A stretch of 64,000 nt of DNA, taken from contig OX235262.1 of the NCBI GenBank assembly GCA_944472135.2, forward strand, positions 59,120,440 through 59,184,439. Reading direction: 5' to 3'. This stretch comes from Trichobilharzia regenti (lineage: Eukaryota; Platyhelminthes; Trematoda; Strigeidida; Schistosomatidae). The position numbers were made by a program, and so were the translations under genes. Positions 30,008 to 40,277 of this stretch are shown here, in pieces. Every line of letters begins with the position of its first letter. Within the stretch, counting starts at the first letter, position 1. The notes beneath the pieces are model-generated. The model was not told where the DNA came from. It worked only from the letters and a program-made list of their open reading frames with translations, and did not search any database.

Positions 30008-30307
30008 CTTTAGGGTTGACTGATATCTCGTTCAGCGACTTCTAATTAATTTATTCTCGCGTACCAACAACAAAGCAAAAGCCAATATCTGATCGTCCAA
30101 ACCAAGAGATATATTTTGGGACCAAAACAAGCCTTCAGACAAACGCTTAGCTAGCTAGTGATCGTGCACGTTACACGACGGGGTACCAAATGGCGGGGAT
30201 GCTTGACCGGAAGCCTTCAGCTAAACAAGTCGACTTAAACAGTGGTGGTCAGCATCCAATGAGTGATTGCTGTGGTCAATAATTTTGGGGAATTATTTAC
30301 CGCTACA
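30008..30307 (-). repeat. Tandem Gypsy array, LTR 1 (left outer, 3' LTR)
   Basis: Near-identical to LTR 2 (34875-35170) and LTR 3 (39738-40034) over most of its length. Minus-strand start is TGTAGCGG. The last ~45 bp at the 3' side (30008-30052) are clearly diverged from LTR 2 and 3, which are nearly the same as each other there. Preceded on the minus strand by a purine-rich tract ('aggggggagtgag', about 30312-30324), the plus-strand primer. Confidence 0.85.
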
Positions 30308-30807
30308 GCTCACTCCCCCCTAGTGGGGTCGTGAGGACCCTAAGACAGAACCAGCCGGAAGTAAAAAAACTCGATGGTTCCCTTTCGGGTGAAAAAAATC
30401 TTCCGAGCGGCTTGGTCGTATGCCTACTGGTTTGTCTGCCTATGCTAATAGGGTGTTTGTACATAGCTTCCTTGTTGTTGTTCGTTGGATTCCGTGCTTC
30501 GTTTGTTTCCTGTCCAGTGCCCGTCGCACCTGGAAAAGAAAACAAGAACGCTAAGAACCATGTCGAGGAAAATGTACGAAATGAGCTTTTTGGTTAAAAA
30601 AAATGATGTGCATTTACTATACAGTAAAATAATGCTAAGTTCAGAACATCGAAAAAAAATACATCTAATTAATTTTTTTGTGTATGTTACATGAACTGTT
30701 GAGAAAAAATATTTTTGTGTTCGGTGGTACTGTATATAAAAAAATTGATACGTTAAAAAAATAGTCAGTACCACAAACGAATGAGTTGCGTGAATCACAC
30801 GACTTCG

Positions 30808-33444
30808 TTAAGTCAAATAAGTGTGCAGATATTCTGGGAACCTTACGGTGCGTCCAGAACGGGTTTTCTTGGGAGACTCGATAGAAGGTTCGGTAGCTGT
30901 CGCTGTGCTAGTGACTTCATCGATGTCTAAACGATCTTCTGTTACTTGTGGATTTTGCGGTACGTTGAGCTCTATGCTAATAGGATTACCCTCCAAGTAA
31001 GCCGGTTTCAGACGGTCAATGCTGACGGTGTCCTCGCGGCCGTTTTTGTCCAAGACAAAGAATTTATCAGAACGTTTAATTACCTTATAAGGTCCGTCGT
31101 ATGGGGGTTCCAGGGGTCTGCGCACAGAGTCGCGACGAACAAATACATGTGAAGAAGTTTTCAAACACGGATGAACGAAAACATCAATGGACTGTGGACG
31201 AAGGGGAGCAGGTTTAACTGAACGCATTGCGTTTGTAAGCCTGCTGACGTATGAAGCGTGATCTACCACTGGTGGGAAGCTCGAGGGAGAAACAAATTCA
31301 CCAGGCAGTCGCAGTGTCGTGCCATATACTAGCTCGGCGCTAGTACAACCAGCATCGGTTTTCAAGGCGTTTCGTATCCCTAGGAGAACTAACGGAAGGG
31401 ATTCAGTCCAATGGGTGGTGTTTGCGGCTGACAGACCAGCTTTCAGCTGTCTGTGTAGACGTTCTACCATACCATTAGCTTGAGGATGGTAGGCTGTTGT
31501 TCGAAATCGCATGCAACCTAATATTTTAGTCAGGGCGAAGAATAAGCCACTTTCGAATTGCCGCCCGCGATCAGTTGTTATGGAAGATGGGCATCCAAAG
31601 TTAGCGATCCATCTTTCTACGAAGACGCGTGCGACTGTTTCAGCAGATACATCCTTGATGGGTACTGCTTCCGGCCATCGTGTGAAGCGATCGATGCAAG
31701 TTAAAATATAAGTATATCCATGTGATTCAGGAAGGGGTCCAACCAAATCTATATGGACGTGTTCGAAACGAGCGTCAGGGAGAAGAAAGGTGCCAAGTGG
31801 GCTTTTGGTGTGTCTTATCACCTTGCACTTTTGACAAGCTAAGCACGTGTGTGCCCATTCCCTTACTTCTTTATTAATGCCAGGCCAACAAAACCGACTA
31901 GTTACGAGCTTGACAGTAGTTCGAATACCTGGGTGAGATAAGCCATGCAACGTATTGAAGACGTTACGGCGATAACTTTTAGGCACGATGGGGCGAGGAG
32001 TACTCGTGGAAATGTCGCATAGAATAGTATCTCTTCCCATACCTAAGGGTTTCTCAGCTAATTGTAGAGTTGTTTTCGACAACTCATGTTGAAGTTCGGC
32101 ATCTTCTTTTTGAAGACGAGCCAGTTTTACAAGGTCTATGCCGTCGATTTGGGTGAGGGAACAAACGCGCGACAAGGCATCTGCCACAGTGTTGTTTACT
32201 CCGGATACATGGCGAATATCTGATGTAAACTGTGAGACGTAATCCAGTTGTCGTGATTCCCTGGGTGAATACTTATCTGAAGGTGAGTTCAGAGAGTACG
32301 TCAGAGGTTTGTGATCCGTAAAAATTATGAATTCACGACCCTCTACCGAATGTCTAAAATGTCGTATAGCACAGTACATAGCCAGAAGTTCTCTGCCGAA
32401 TGTGCTGTACTTCGTTTCAGCTAATTGAAGGCGCCGGGAGAAAAAGGCAAGTGGTTGCCACTCTTTGTCAACTAGCTGTTGTAGAACTGCGCCGATTGCA
32501 GTGTTTGATGCATCAACCGAGATACTTAACGGTGCCGTTGGATCCTGATACATCAGAAGTGTGGCATTCGCAATAGCTTTTTTAATCTGGGTAAAAGCAT
32601 TTCGAGCAGACGCGTCAAGTTCTATGGACTTGTTATTCCCTCGAAGGAGGTCTGTCAATGGCTGAATCAAAGAGGCACAGTTGGGAATAAAGCGTCGATA
32701 ATAACTTACTAAGCCGTTAAAAGTGCGGAGACTTTTCACCGTCTGTGGCTCTGGAAAGTTCAGTATAGCCTCGACCTTAGTAGCCAGTGGGCGAATGCCC
32801 TTGCAGTCAATAGTGTGACCCAGAAAGTCGAGTGAGTCAACACCGATTTGACACTTTTGAATATTAATGGTAACACCATGTTGGCGTAACCTTTCAAATG
32901 CCAAGTCCAAGTGCCTAAGGTGAGTTTCCTTGTCTGGACTGGCAATGAGGCAGTCGTCTAAGTATGCGTATACAAAGTCGAGACCGCGAAATACTTCGTC
33001 AATGAAGCGTTGGAATGTTTGGGCTGCATTCCGGAGACCGAATGGCATACGTAGAAATTCAAAAAGTCCGAAAGGCGTAATGATAGCCGTTTTCGGGATG
33101 TCTTCTGTTGCCATCGGGATTTGGTTATACGCTTTAACCAAGTCGATTTTGGAGAATATAGTCGCGCCGGATAAGGTTGCCGTCAAGTCGTGTATATGAG
33201 GCAACGGGTAGCAATCAGGGGTTGTTTTGGCATTCACTCGCCGGTAATCACCGGTGGGTCGCCAATCGTTGCTATCCTTTTTCGGAACCATATGAAGTGG
33301 GGATGCCCATGGGCTATTCGAAGGTCGAATGATGCCAAGGGTAAGCATATGGTCAAATTCATTCCTGGCGATTCTCAGTTTGTCAGGAGCTAATCGTCGT
33401 GCTTTAGATGTCACAGGTTGTCCTGTGGTAATGATGTGGTGCAT
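30808..33444 (-). CDS. pol: Gypsy pol, copy 1: RT, RNase H, integrase
   Basis: 878 codons. RT: first Asp in [14 protein letters not shown] (about residue 101), [14 protein letters not shown], and [10 protein letters not shown] (YLDD at 161-164). RNase [14 protein letters not shown] (D311), GRELLAMY (E352), FTDHKPL (D377), ADALSR (D422). Integrase: H-x3-4-H region HGLSHPG, CLACQKC (534-540), catalytic D566 (HIDLVGPLP), D625 (TTDRGRQF), E661 (ANGMVERLH) with D,D35E spacing. The C-terminal domain ends [15 protein letters not shown]. All catalytic residues are kept. The frame is open further 5' to about 33535 ([18 protein letters not shown]), so RT probably begins in the overlap with protease. 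Confidence 0.92.
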   Translation of the reverse strand: MHHIITTGQPVTSKARRLAPDKLRIARNEFDHMLTLGIIRPSNSPWASPLHMVPKKDSNDWRPTGDYRRVNAKTTPDCYPLPHIHDLTATLSGATIFSKIDLVKAYNQIPMATEDIPKTAIITPFGLFEFLRMPFGLRNAAQTFQRFIDEVFRGLDFVYAYLDDCLIASPDKETHLRHLDLAFERLRQHGVTINIQKCQIGVDSLDFLGHTIDCKGIRPLATKVEAILNFPEPQTVKSLRTFNGLVSYYRRFIPNCASLIQPLTDLLRGNNKSIELDASARNAFTQIKKAIANATLLMYQDPTAPLSISVDASNTAIGAVLQQLVDKEWQPLAFFSRRLQLAETKYSTFGRELLAMYCAIRHFRHSVEGREFIIFTDHKPLTYSLNSPSDKYSPRESRQLDYVSQFTSDIRHVSGVNNTVADALSRVCSLTQIDGIDLVKLARLQKEDAELQHELSKTTLQLAEKPLGMGRDTILCDISTSTPRPIVPKSYRRNVFNTLHGLSHPGIRTTVKLVTSRFCWPGINKEVREWAHTCLACQKCKVIRHTKSPLGTFLLPDARFEHVHIDLVGPLPESHGYTYILTCIDRFTRWPEAVPIKDVSAETVARVFVERWIANFGCPSSITTDRGRQFESGLFFALTKILGCMRFRTTAYHPQANGMVERLHRQLKAGLSAANTTHWTESLPLVLLGIRNALKTDAGCTSAELVYGTTLRLPGEFVSPSSFPPVVDHASYVSRLTNAMRSVKPAPLRPQSIDVFVHPCLKTSSHVFVRRDSVRRPLEPPYDGPYKVIKRSDKFFVLDKNGREDTVSIDRLKPAYLEGNPISIELNVPQNPQVTEDRLDIDEVTSTATATEPSIESPKKTRSGRTVRFPEYLHTYLT

Positions 33445-33455
33445 AACATTGCTGG

Positions 33456-33930
33456 TTATGCACGGTAGGTCGTTCGACGGGCAATTAAGTTCCGGATACT
33501 TGTCAACAATAGGTTGAAAAGTTGGATAAGGATTGCCTTTATCTTAACGGGTGACAAACTAGGGCCTATGTAGCTGATGCCTTTGATAGACAGACTAGTA
33601 GTATTGTCAATCAGTCGTTTTCGGCGGACGTCTACGAGTAAATCATGATGATTAAGTAGGTCCGTGCCAATGATGGGCATTGTAACGTCAGCGAGAAGGA
33701 AAATCCACCGAATAGGTTTGCGTAAACCTACGTTCAGATAGACGTATTTCCTACCAAAGGTTGCGATTGGTTTTCCATTTGCAGCCTGTAAGTTGAAGGT
33801 AGGTTCCTTCTGTCGATCTGCTGCTGTAGCAGGAAGGACGCTGACTTCGGCGCCTGTGTCGACTAAGTATCGAGTCTGGCTTATCACATCATGGATGTAA
33901 AGTAGGCGGCTAGTGCCACCGGCGACGGTT
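33456..33930 (-). CDS. Gypsy protease, copy 1 (separate frame)
   Basis: Aspartic protease with active site [15 protein letters not shown] and the flap/second region MPIIGTDLL. The frame is open upstream through [20 protein letters not shown], overlapping the end of gag by roughly 40 nt in the -1 frame, as expected for a gag-pol frameshift. It ends with out-of-frame residues after SPVKIKAI, where the RT frame takes over. In the family, protease and RT are normally continuous, so this second frame change looks like a one-base lesion or an unusual second shift. Confidence 0.8.
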
Positions 33931-33934
33931 GCCG

Positions 33935-34762
33935 CTAACGCGTGCCGGCGGGATAGTTTCCCGCAGACTTTGAGACATTTCCGAAGTTACAAGGCTTACG
34001 GCAACACTTCGCTTCTTGGCCATAGGTGTTGTGGTACCAGCACCAGTCAGGGTTTTTCAGTGAACGTGGTTTGGACTTAGATCGACCACGTGAGTTCCTG
34101 CGTTGAGGAGATTTAGGACGACGGTCGGAGGATTTAGAATGCATGTTTGACCTAAACATCTGCTGGATGGAGTTGCATAACTCTATCATTGCAGGATCCT
34201 TACTCGAAGTCTGCTTAGTCATCGAGCATATTTCGGGAACAGACCGTTTAGTTATTTCTAGAATCCTATCTGCAGTAATAGCTAAGTCCTCTATTACAGT
34301 ACCCTGAAGTGTCACAAGTACGGTCTGTACAGACTGTGGCAGCTTGGTTAAGAAGAGTTCTCTAAACAGTCCTTCGTCGAACTGACTTTGGCCGACGACT
34401 TCCTTCATTCTTGTCAGCATGCTCACGGCTGACTGATCTCCTAACTCGATGTTGCGAAATAATTCATCTAGACGTTGTCGGTCCGTGAGAACGTTTCTCC
34501 TGAGGAGGGATGCTTTGAGCAACTCGTACGAGTTACTTACCTCGGGACTCAACATCTGTGATGTTACGTACTTGCTGAATTCCCGCGGTAGGGCGTGAAT
34601 AACTGCAAGTAACTGTGAACGTTGATCGGTTATCCCATGCTCACAAAAATCTGCTTCAGCTAGCAGAAACCACGTTTCAGCATTATCTGGCCAGTATGGT
34701 ACGAGCTGAATGGTTTTAGGAGTTGAGCGGATACGGATGACCTTGGGACTAAGATCACTCAT
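33935..34762 (-). CDS. gag: Gypsy gag, copy 1
   Basis: I choose ATG 34762 (MSDLSPKVIRIRS), which starts the conserved part; the 15 upstream codons are hydrophobic leader-like and unlikely to be used. Capsid-like helices include WPDNAETWFLLAEADF and LRRNVLTDRQRLDELF. An Arg/Ser/Lys-rich region (RRPKSPQRRNSRGRSKSKPR) and the CsRn1-type zinc knuckle CWYHNTYGQEAKCCRKPC follow. Stops at TAG shortly after, in the region overlapping the protease frame. Confidence 0.88.
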   Translation of the reverse strand: MSDLSPKVIRIRSTPKTIQLVPYWPDNAETWFLLAEADFCEHGITDQRSQLLAVIHALPREFSKYVTSQMLSPEVSNSYELLKASLLRRNVLTDRQRLDELFRNIELGDQSAVSMLTRMKEVVGQSQFDEGLFRELFLTKLPQSVQTVLVTLQGTVIEDLAITADRILEITKRSVPEICSMTKQTSSKDPAMIELCNSIQQMFRSNMHSKSSDRRPKSPQRRNSRGRSKSKPRSLKNPDWCWYHNTYGQEAKCCRKPCNFGNVSKSAGNYPAGTR

Positions 34763-34874
34763 GACGAAAATTATGTCGAATAATATATGGTACAAGAACA
34801 AATACAAAATGGAACGAACTCACCGGGGTTATCTGCGGATTTATCGTGGATGAAGTTCGCGGTTGGGCTCACCA

Positions 34875-35170
34875 GTTTAGAGGTTGACGGAATTATCTTA
34901 CACAACCTCTAAATTATTCTCGCGTACCAACAACAAAGCAAAAGCCAATATCTGATCGTCCAAACCAAGAGATATATTTTGGGACCAAAACAAGCCTTCA
35001 GACAAACGCTTAGCTAGCTAGTGATCGTGCACGTTACACGACGGGGTACCAAATGGCGGGGATGCTTGACCGGAAGCCTTCAGCTAAACAAGTCGACTTA
35101 AACAGTGGTGGTCAGCATCCAATGAGTGATTGCTGTGGTCAATAATTTTGGGGAATTATTTACCGCTACA
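34875..35170 (-). repeat. Tandem Gypsy array, LTR 2 (shared middle LTR)
   Basis: Serves as 5' LTR of copy 1 and 3' LTR of copy 2. On the minus strand it begins TGTAGCGGTAAATAATTCC and ends with a perfect 10-bp inverted repeat (TTTAGAGGTT ... AACCTCTAAA) just before the primer-binding site. Confidence 0.88.
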
Positions 35171-35670
35171 GCTCACTCCCCCCTAGTGGGGTCGTGAGGA
35201 CCCTAAGACAGAACCAGCCGGAAGTAAAAAAACTCGATGGTTCCCTTTCGGGTGAAAAAAATCTTCCGAGCGGCTTGGTCGTATGCCTACTGGTTTGTCT
35301 GCCTATGCTAATAGGGTGTTTGTACATAGCTTCCTTGTTGTTGTTCGTTGGATTCCGTGCTTCGTTTGTTTCCTGTCCAGTGCCCGTCGCACCTGGAAAA
35401 GAAAACAAGAACGCTAAGAACCATGTCGAGGAAAATGTACGAAATGAGCTTTTTGGTTAAAAAAAATGATGTGCATTTACTATACAGTAAAATAATGCTA
35501 AGTTCAGAACATCGAAAAAAAATACATCTAATTAATTTTTTTGTGTATGTTACATGAACTGTTGAGAAAAAATATTTTTGTGTTCGGTGGTACTGTATAT
35601 AAAAAAATTGATACGTTAAAAAAATAGTCAGTACCACAAACGAATGAGTTGCGTGAATCACACGACTTCG

Positions 35671-38307
35671 TTAAGTCAAATAAGTGTGCAGATATTCTGG
35701 GAACCTTACGGTGCGTCCAGAACGGGTTTTCTTGGGAGGCTCGATAGAAGGTTCGGTAGCTGTCGCTGTGCTAGTGACTTCATCGATGTCTAAACGATCT
35801 TCTGTTACTTGTGGATTTTGGGGTACGTTGAGCTCTATGCTAATAGGATTACCCTCCAAGTAAGCCGGTTTCAGACGGTCAATGCTGACGGTGTCCTCGC
35901 GGCCGTTTTTGTCCAAGACAAAGAATTTATCAGAACGTTTAATTACCTTATAAGGTCCGTCGTATGGGGGTTCCAGGGGTCTGCGCACAGAGTCGCGACG
36001 AACAAATACATGTGAAGAAGTTTTCAAACACGGATGAACGAAAACATCAATGGACTGTGGACGAAGGGGAGCAGGTTTAACTGAACGCATTGCGTTTGTA
36101 AGCCTGCTGACGTATGAAGCGTGATCTACCACTGGTGGGAAGCTCGAGGGAGAAACAAATTCACCAGGCAGTCGCAGTGTCGTGCCATATACTAGCTCGG
36201 CGCTAGTACAACCAGCATCGGTTTTCAAGGCGTTTCGTATCCCTAGGAGAACTAACGGAAGGGATTCAGTCCAATGGGTGGTGTTTGCAGCTGACAGACC
36301 AGCTTTCAGCTGTCTGTGTAGACGTTCTACCATACCATTAGCTTGAGGATGGTAGGCTGTTGTTCGAAATCGCATGCAACCTAATATTTTAGTCAGGGCG
36401 AAGAATAAGCCACTTTCGAATTGCCGCCCGCGATCAGTTGTTATGGAAGATGGGCATCCAAAGTTAGCGATCCATCTTTCTACGAAGACGCGTGCGACTG
36501 TTTCAGCAGATACATCCTTGATGGGTACTGCTTCCGGCCATCGTGTGAAGCGATCGATGCAAGTTAAAATATAAGTATATCCATGTGATTCAGGAAGGGG
36601 TCCAACCAAATCTATATGGACGTGTTCGAAACGAGCGTCAGGGAGAAGAAAGGTGCCAAGTGGGCTTTTGGTGTGTCTTATCACCTTGCACTTTTGACAA
36701 GCTAAGCACGTGTGTGCCCATTCCCTTACTTCTTTATTAATGCCAGGCCAACAAAACCGACTAGTTACGAGCTTGACAGTAGTTCGAATACCTGGGTGAG
36801 ATAAGCCATGCAACGTATTGAAGACGTTACGGCGATAACTTTTAGGCACGATGGGGCGAGGAGTACTCGTGGAAATGTCGCATAGAATAGTATCTCTTCC
36901 CATACCTAAGGGTTTCTCAGCTAATTGTAGAGTTGTTTTCGACAACTCATGTTGAAGTTCGGCATCTTCTTTTTGAAGACGAGCCAGTTTTACAAGGTCT
37001 ATGCCGTCGATTTGGGTGAGGGAACAAACGCGCGACAAGGCATCTGCCACAGTGTTGTTTACTCCGGATACATGGCGAATATCTGATGTAAACTGTGAGA
37101 CGTAATCCAGTTGTCGTGATTCCCTGGGTGAATACTTATCTGAAGGTGAGTTCAGAGAGTACGTCAGAGGTTTGTGATCCGTAAAAATTATGAATTCACG
37201 ACCCTCTACCGAATGTCTAAAATGTCGTATAGCACAGTACATAGCCAGAAGTTCTCTGCCGAATGTGCTGTACTTCGTTTCAGCTAATTGAAGGCGCCGG
37301 GAGAAAAAGGCAAGTGGTTGCCACTCTTTGTCAACTAGCTGTTGTAGAACTGCGCCGATTGCAGTGTTTGATGCATCAACCGAGATACTTAACGGTGCCG
37401 TTGGATCCTGATACATCAGAAGTGTGGCATTCGCAATAGCTTTTTTAATCTGGGTAAAAGCATTTCGAGCAGACGCGTCAAGTTCTATGGACTTGTTATT
37501 CCCTCGAAGGAGGTCTGTCAATGGCTGAATCAAAGAGGCACAGTTGGGAATAAAGCGTCGATAATAACTTACTAAGCCGTTAAAAGTGCGGAGACTTTTC
37601 ACCGTCTGTGGCTCTGGAAAGTTCAGTATAGCCTCGACCTTAGTAGCCAGTGGGCGAATGCCCTTGCAGTCAATAGTGTGACCCAGAAAGTCGAGTGAGT
37701 CAACACCGATTTGACACTTTTGAATATTAATGGTAACACCATGTTGGCGTAACCTTTCAAATGCCAAGTCCAAGTGCCTAAGGTGAGTTTCCTTGTCTGG
37801 ACTGGCAATGAGGCAGTCGTCTAAGTATGCGTATACAAAGTCGAGACCGCGAAATACTTCGTCAATGAAGCGTTGGAATGTTTGGGCTGCATTCCGGAGA
37901 CCGAATGGCATACGTAGAAATTCAAAAAGTCCGAAAGGCGTAATGATAGCCGTTTTCGGGATGTCTTCTGTTGCCATCGGGATTTGGTTATACGCTTTAA
38001 CCAAGTCGATTTTGGAGAATATAGTCGCGCCGGATAAGGTTGCCGTCAAGTCGTGTATATGAGGCAACGGGTAGCAATCAGGGGTTGTTTTGGCATTCAC
38101 TCGCCGGTAATCACCGGTGGGTCGCCAATCGTTGCTATCCTTTTTCGGAACCATATGAAGTGGGGATGCCCATGGGCTATTCGAAGGTCGAATGATGCCA
38201 AGGGTAAGCATATGGTCAAATTCATTCCTGGCGATTCTCAGTTTGTCAGGAGCTAATCGTCGTGCTTTAGATGTCACAGGTTGTCCTGTGGTAATGATGT
38301 GGTGCAT
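35671..38307 (-). CDS. pol: Gypsy pol, copy 2: RT, RNase H, integrase
   Basis: 878 codons with the same motif set as copy 1: YLDD at 161-164, RNase H D311/E352/D377/D422, CLACQKC, D566/D625/E661. The only amino-acid change I noticed is near the C-terminus (EPPKKTRSG here, ESPKKTRSG in copy 1). Such identity over 2.6 kb implies very recent duplication, gene conversion or an assembly effect. Confidence 0.92.
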   Translation of the reverse strand: MHHIITTGQPVTSKARRLAPDKLRIARNEFDHMLTLGIIRPSNSPWASPLHMVPKKDSNDWRPTGDYRRVNAKTTPDCYPLPHIHDLTATLSGATIFSKIDLVKAYNQIPMATEDIPKTAIITPFGLFEFLRMPFGLRNAAQTFQRFIDEVFRGLDFVYAYLDDCLIASPDKETHLRHLDLAFERLRQHGVTINIQKCQIGVDSLDFLGHTIDCKGIRPLATKVEAILNFPEPQTVKSLRTFNGLVSYYRRFIPNCASLIQPLTDLLRGNNKSIELDASARNAFTQIKKAIANATLLMYQDPTAPLSISVDASNTAIGAVLQQLVDKEWQPLAFFSRRLQLAETKYSTFGRELLAMYCAIRHFRHSVEGREFIIFTDHKPLTYSLNSPSDKYSPRESRQLDYVSQFTSDIRHVSGVNNTVADALSRVCSLTQIDGIDLVKLARLQKEDAELQHELSKTTLQLAEKPLGMGRDTILCDISTSTPRPIVPKSYRRNVFNTLHGLSHPGIRTTVKLVTSRFCWPGINKEVREWAHTCLACQKCKVIRHTKSPLGTFLLPDARFEHVHIDLVGPLPESHGYTYILTCIDRFTRWPEAVPIKDVSAETVARVFVERWIANFGCPSSITTDRGRQFESGLFFALTKILGCMRFRTTAYHPQANGMVERLHRQLKAGLSAANTTHWTESLPLVLLGIRNALKTDAGCTSAELVYGTTLRLPGEFVSPSSFPPVVDHASYVSRLTNAMRSVKPAPLRPQSIDVFVHPCLKTSSHVFVRRDSVRRPLEPPYDGPYKVIKRSDKFFVLDKNGREDTVSIDRLKPAYLEGNPISIELNVPQNPQVTEDRLDIDEVTSTATATEPSIEPPKKTRSGRTVRFPEYLHTYLT

Positions 38308-38318
38308 AACATTGCTGG

Positions 38319-38793
38319 TTATGCACGGTAGGTCGTTCGACGGGCAATTAAGTTCCGGATACTTGTCAACAATAGGTTGAAAAGTTGGTCAAGGATTGCC
38401 TTTATCTTAACGGGTGACAAACTAGGGCCTATGTAGCTGATGCCTTTGATAGACAGACTAGTAGTATTGTCAATCAGTCGTTTTCGGCGGACGTCTACGA
38501 GTAAATCATGATGATTAAGTAGGTCCGTGCCAATGATGGGCATTGTAACGTCAGCGAGAAGGAAAATCCACCGAATAGGTTTGCGTAAACCTACGTTCAG
38601 ATAGACGTATTTTTTACCAAAGGTTGCGATTGGTTTTCCATTTGCAGCCTGTAAGTTGAAGGTAGGTTCCTTCTGTCGATCTGCTGCTGTAGCAGGAAGG
38701 ACGCTGACTTCGGCGCCTGTGTCGACTAAGTATCGAGTCTGGCTTATCACATCATGGATGTAAAGTAGGCGGCTAGTGCCACCGGCGACGGTT
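38319..38793 (-). CDS. Gypsy protease, copy 2
   Basis: Same as copy 1 with two visible substitutions (FGKKYVYL for [15 protein letters not shown] for KAILIQL). Active site [14 protein letters not shown] intact. It has the same protease-to-RT frame change, so that change predates the duplication. Confidence 0.8.
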
Positions 38794-38797
38794 GCCG

Positions 38798-39625
38798 CTA
38801 ACGCGTGCCGGCGGGATAGTTTCCCGCAGACTTTGAGACATTTCCGAAGTTACAAGGCTTACGGCAACACTTCGCTTCTTGGCCATAGGTGTTGTGGTAC
38901 CAGCACCAGTCAGGGTTTTTCAGTGAACGTGGTTTGGACTTAGATCGACCACGTGAGTTCCTGCGTTGAGGAGATTTAGGACGACGGTCGGAGGATTTAG
39001 AAGGCATGTTTGACCTAAACATCTGCTGGATGGAGTTGCATAACTCTATCATTGCAGGATCCTTACTCGAAGTCTGCTTAGTCATCGAGCATATTTCGGG
39101 AACAGACCGTTTAGTTATTTCTAGAATCCTATCTGCAGTAATAGCTAAGTCCTCTATTATAGTACCCTGAAGTGTCACAAGTACGGTCTGTACAGACTGT
39201 GGCAGCTTGGTTAAGAAGAGTTCTCTAAACAGTCCTTCGTCGAACTGACTTTGGCCGACGACTTCCTTCATTCTTGTCAGCATGCTCACGGCTGACTGAT
39301 CTCCTAACTCGATGTTGCGAAATAATTCATCTAGACGTTGTCGGTCCGTGAGAACGTTTCTCCTGAGAAGGGATGCTTTGAGCAACTCGTACGAGTTACT
39401 TACCTCGGGACTCAACATCTGTGATGTTACGTACTTGCTGAATTCCCGCGGTAGGGCGTGAATAACTGCAAGTAACTGTGAACGTTGATCGGTTATCCCA
39501 TGCTCACAAAAATCTGCTTCAGCTAGCAGAAACCAAGTTTCAGCATTATCTGGCCAGTATGGTACGAGCTGAATGGTTTTAGGAGTTGAGCGGATACGGA
39601 TGACCTTGGGACTAAGATCACTCAT
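38798..39625 (-). CDS. gag: Gypsy gag, copy 2
   Basis: Start ATG 39625. Same structure as copy 1; visible differences include NMPSKSSDRR for NMHSKSSDRR and LQGTIIEDL for LQGTVIEDL. The CHCC zinc knuckle is intact. Confidence 0.88.
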   Translation of the reverse strand: MSDLSPKVIRIRSTPKTIQLVPYWPDNAETWFLLAEADFCEHGITDQRSQLLAVIHALPREFSKYVTSQMLSPEVSNSYELLKASLLRRNVLTDRQRLDELFRNIELGDQSAVSMLTRMKEVVGQSQFDEGLFRELFLTKLPQSVQTVLVTLQGTIIEDLAITADRILEITKRSVPEICSMTKQTSSKDPAMIELCNSIQQMFRSNMPSKSSDRRPKSPQRRNSRGRSKSKPRSLKNPDWCWYHNTYGQEAKCCRKPCNFGNVSKSAGNYPAGTR

Positions 39626-39737
39626 GACGAAAATTATGTCGAATAATATATGGTACAAGAAGAAATACAAAATGGAACGAACTCACCGGGGTTATCTGCG
39701 GATTTATGGTGGATGAAGTTCGCGGTTGGGCTCACCA

Positions 39738-40034
39738 GTTTAGAGGGCTGACGGAATTATCTTACACAACCTCTAAATTATTCTCGCGTACCAACAACAA
39801 AGCAAAAGCCAATATCTGATCGTCCAAACCAAGAGATATATTTTGGGACCAAAACAAGCCTTCAGACAAACGCTTAGCTAGCTAGTGATCGTGCACGTTA
39901 CACGACGGGGTACCAAATGGCGGGGATGCTTGACCGGAAGCCTTCAGCTAAACAAGTCGACTTAAACAGTGGTGGTCAGCATCCAATGAGTGATTGCTGT
40001 GGTCAATAATTTTGGGGAATTATTTACCGTTACA
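39738..40034 (-). repeat. Tandem Gypsy array, LTR 3 (right outer, 5' LTR)
   Basis: Almost the same as LTR 2. It differs at the 3' hairpin (TTTAGAGGGC instead of TTTAGAGGTT on the plus strand) and at the start (TGTAACGG against TGTAGCGG). Confidence 0.88.
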
Positions 40035-40277
40035 AAGTCAAACATGATTAGATATAACCCAGAAGTGGAGGGAGAATAGAAGTTGCTGAGGACATAATAT
40101 ACTGTCTAAATCCCTTGGTTGACTTCCAGTCAGTAAGATTTGCTTCCTGGGACTTCCACAGTTAATAGAAGGTCATAGAGATTTCTCTAGCAACAAGCCA
40201 TTACTCAAAATCAGTAGCTAATTGTTTCACTACCGTTCAACCTTAGTTTTGGGCAAAAGAAGAAAAACGGAGTTAAG
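40035..40277. other. Flank between Gypsy array and RTE repeat, nothing recognised
   Basis: No matching target-site duplication with the left flank of LTR 1 could be identified. Confidence 0.5.

Larger units (their letters stand above)
30008..35170 (-). mobile_element. CsRn1-type Gypsy element, copy 1 of a tandem pair
   Basis: LTR 1 and LTR 2 flank gag (33935-34762), protease (33456-33930) and RT-RNase H-integrase (30808-33540), all minus strand. The primer-binding site TGGTGAGCCCAACC adjoins LTR 2 (minus, 34861-34874). Every catalytic motif of pol is present and the pol frame is 878 codons, so the protein-coding part is close to complete. Frames change between gag and protease (-1) and between protease and RT. 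About 500 bp of A/T-rich 3' untranslated DNA separates pol from the polypurine tract. Confidence 0.9.
34875..40034 (-). mobile_element. CsRn1-type Gypsy element, copy 2 of a tandem pair
   Basis: Displaced from copy 1 by 4863 bp with only about a dozen base differences noticed over the whole length. Same frames, same frame changes and same untranslated regions. LTR 3 (39738-40034) is its 5' LTR, with primer-binding site at 39724-39737 (minus). Confidence 0.9.

Noticed and set aside
30445..30798. 117-codon hydrophobic frame after Gypsy pol, considered as an envelope-like gene (and copy at 35308-35661)
   Set aside because: No signal peptide, cysteine pattern or fusion-peptide-like features; A/T-rich untranslated DNA easily gives such frames. 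The two copies agree only because the whole element is duplicated.
30052..40034. Regular direct repeats as a CRISPR-like array
   Set aside because: The repeats are ~297-bp LTRs with retroelement coding regions between them; the genome is eukaryotic.
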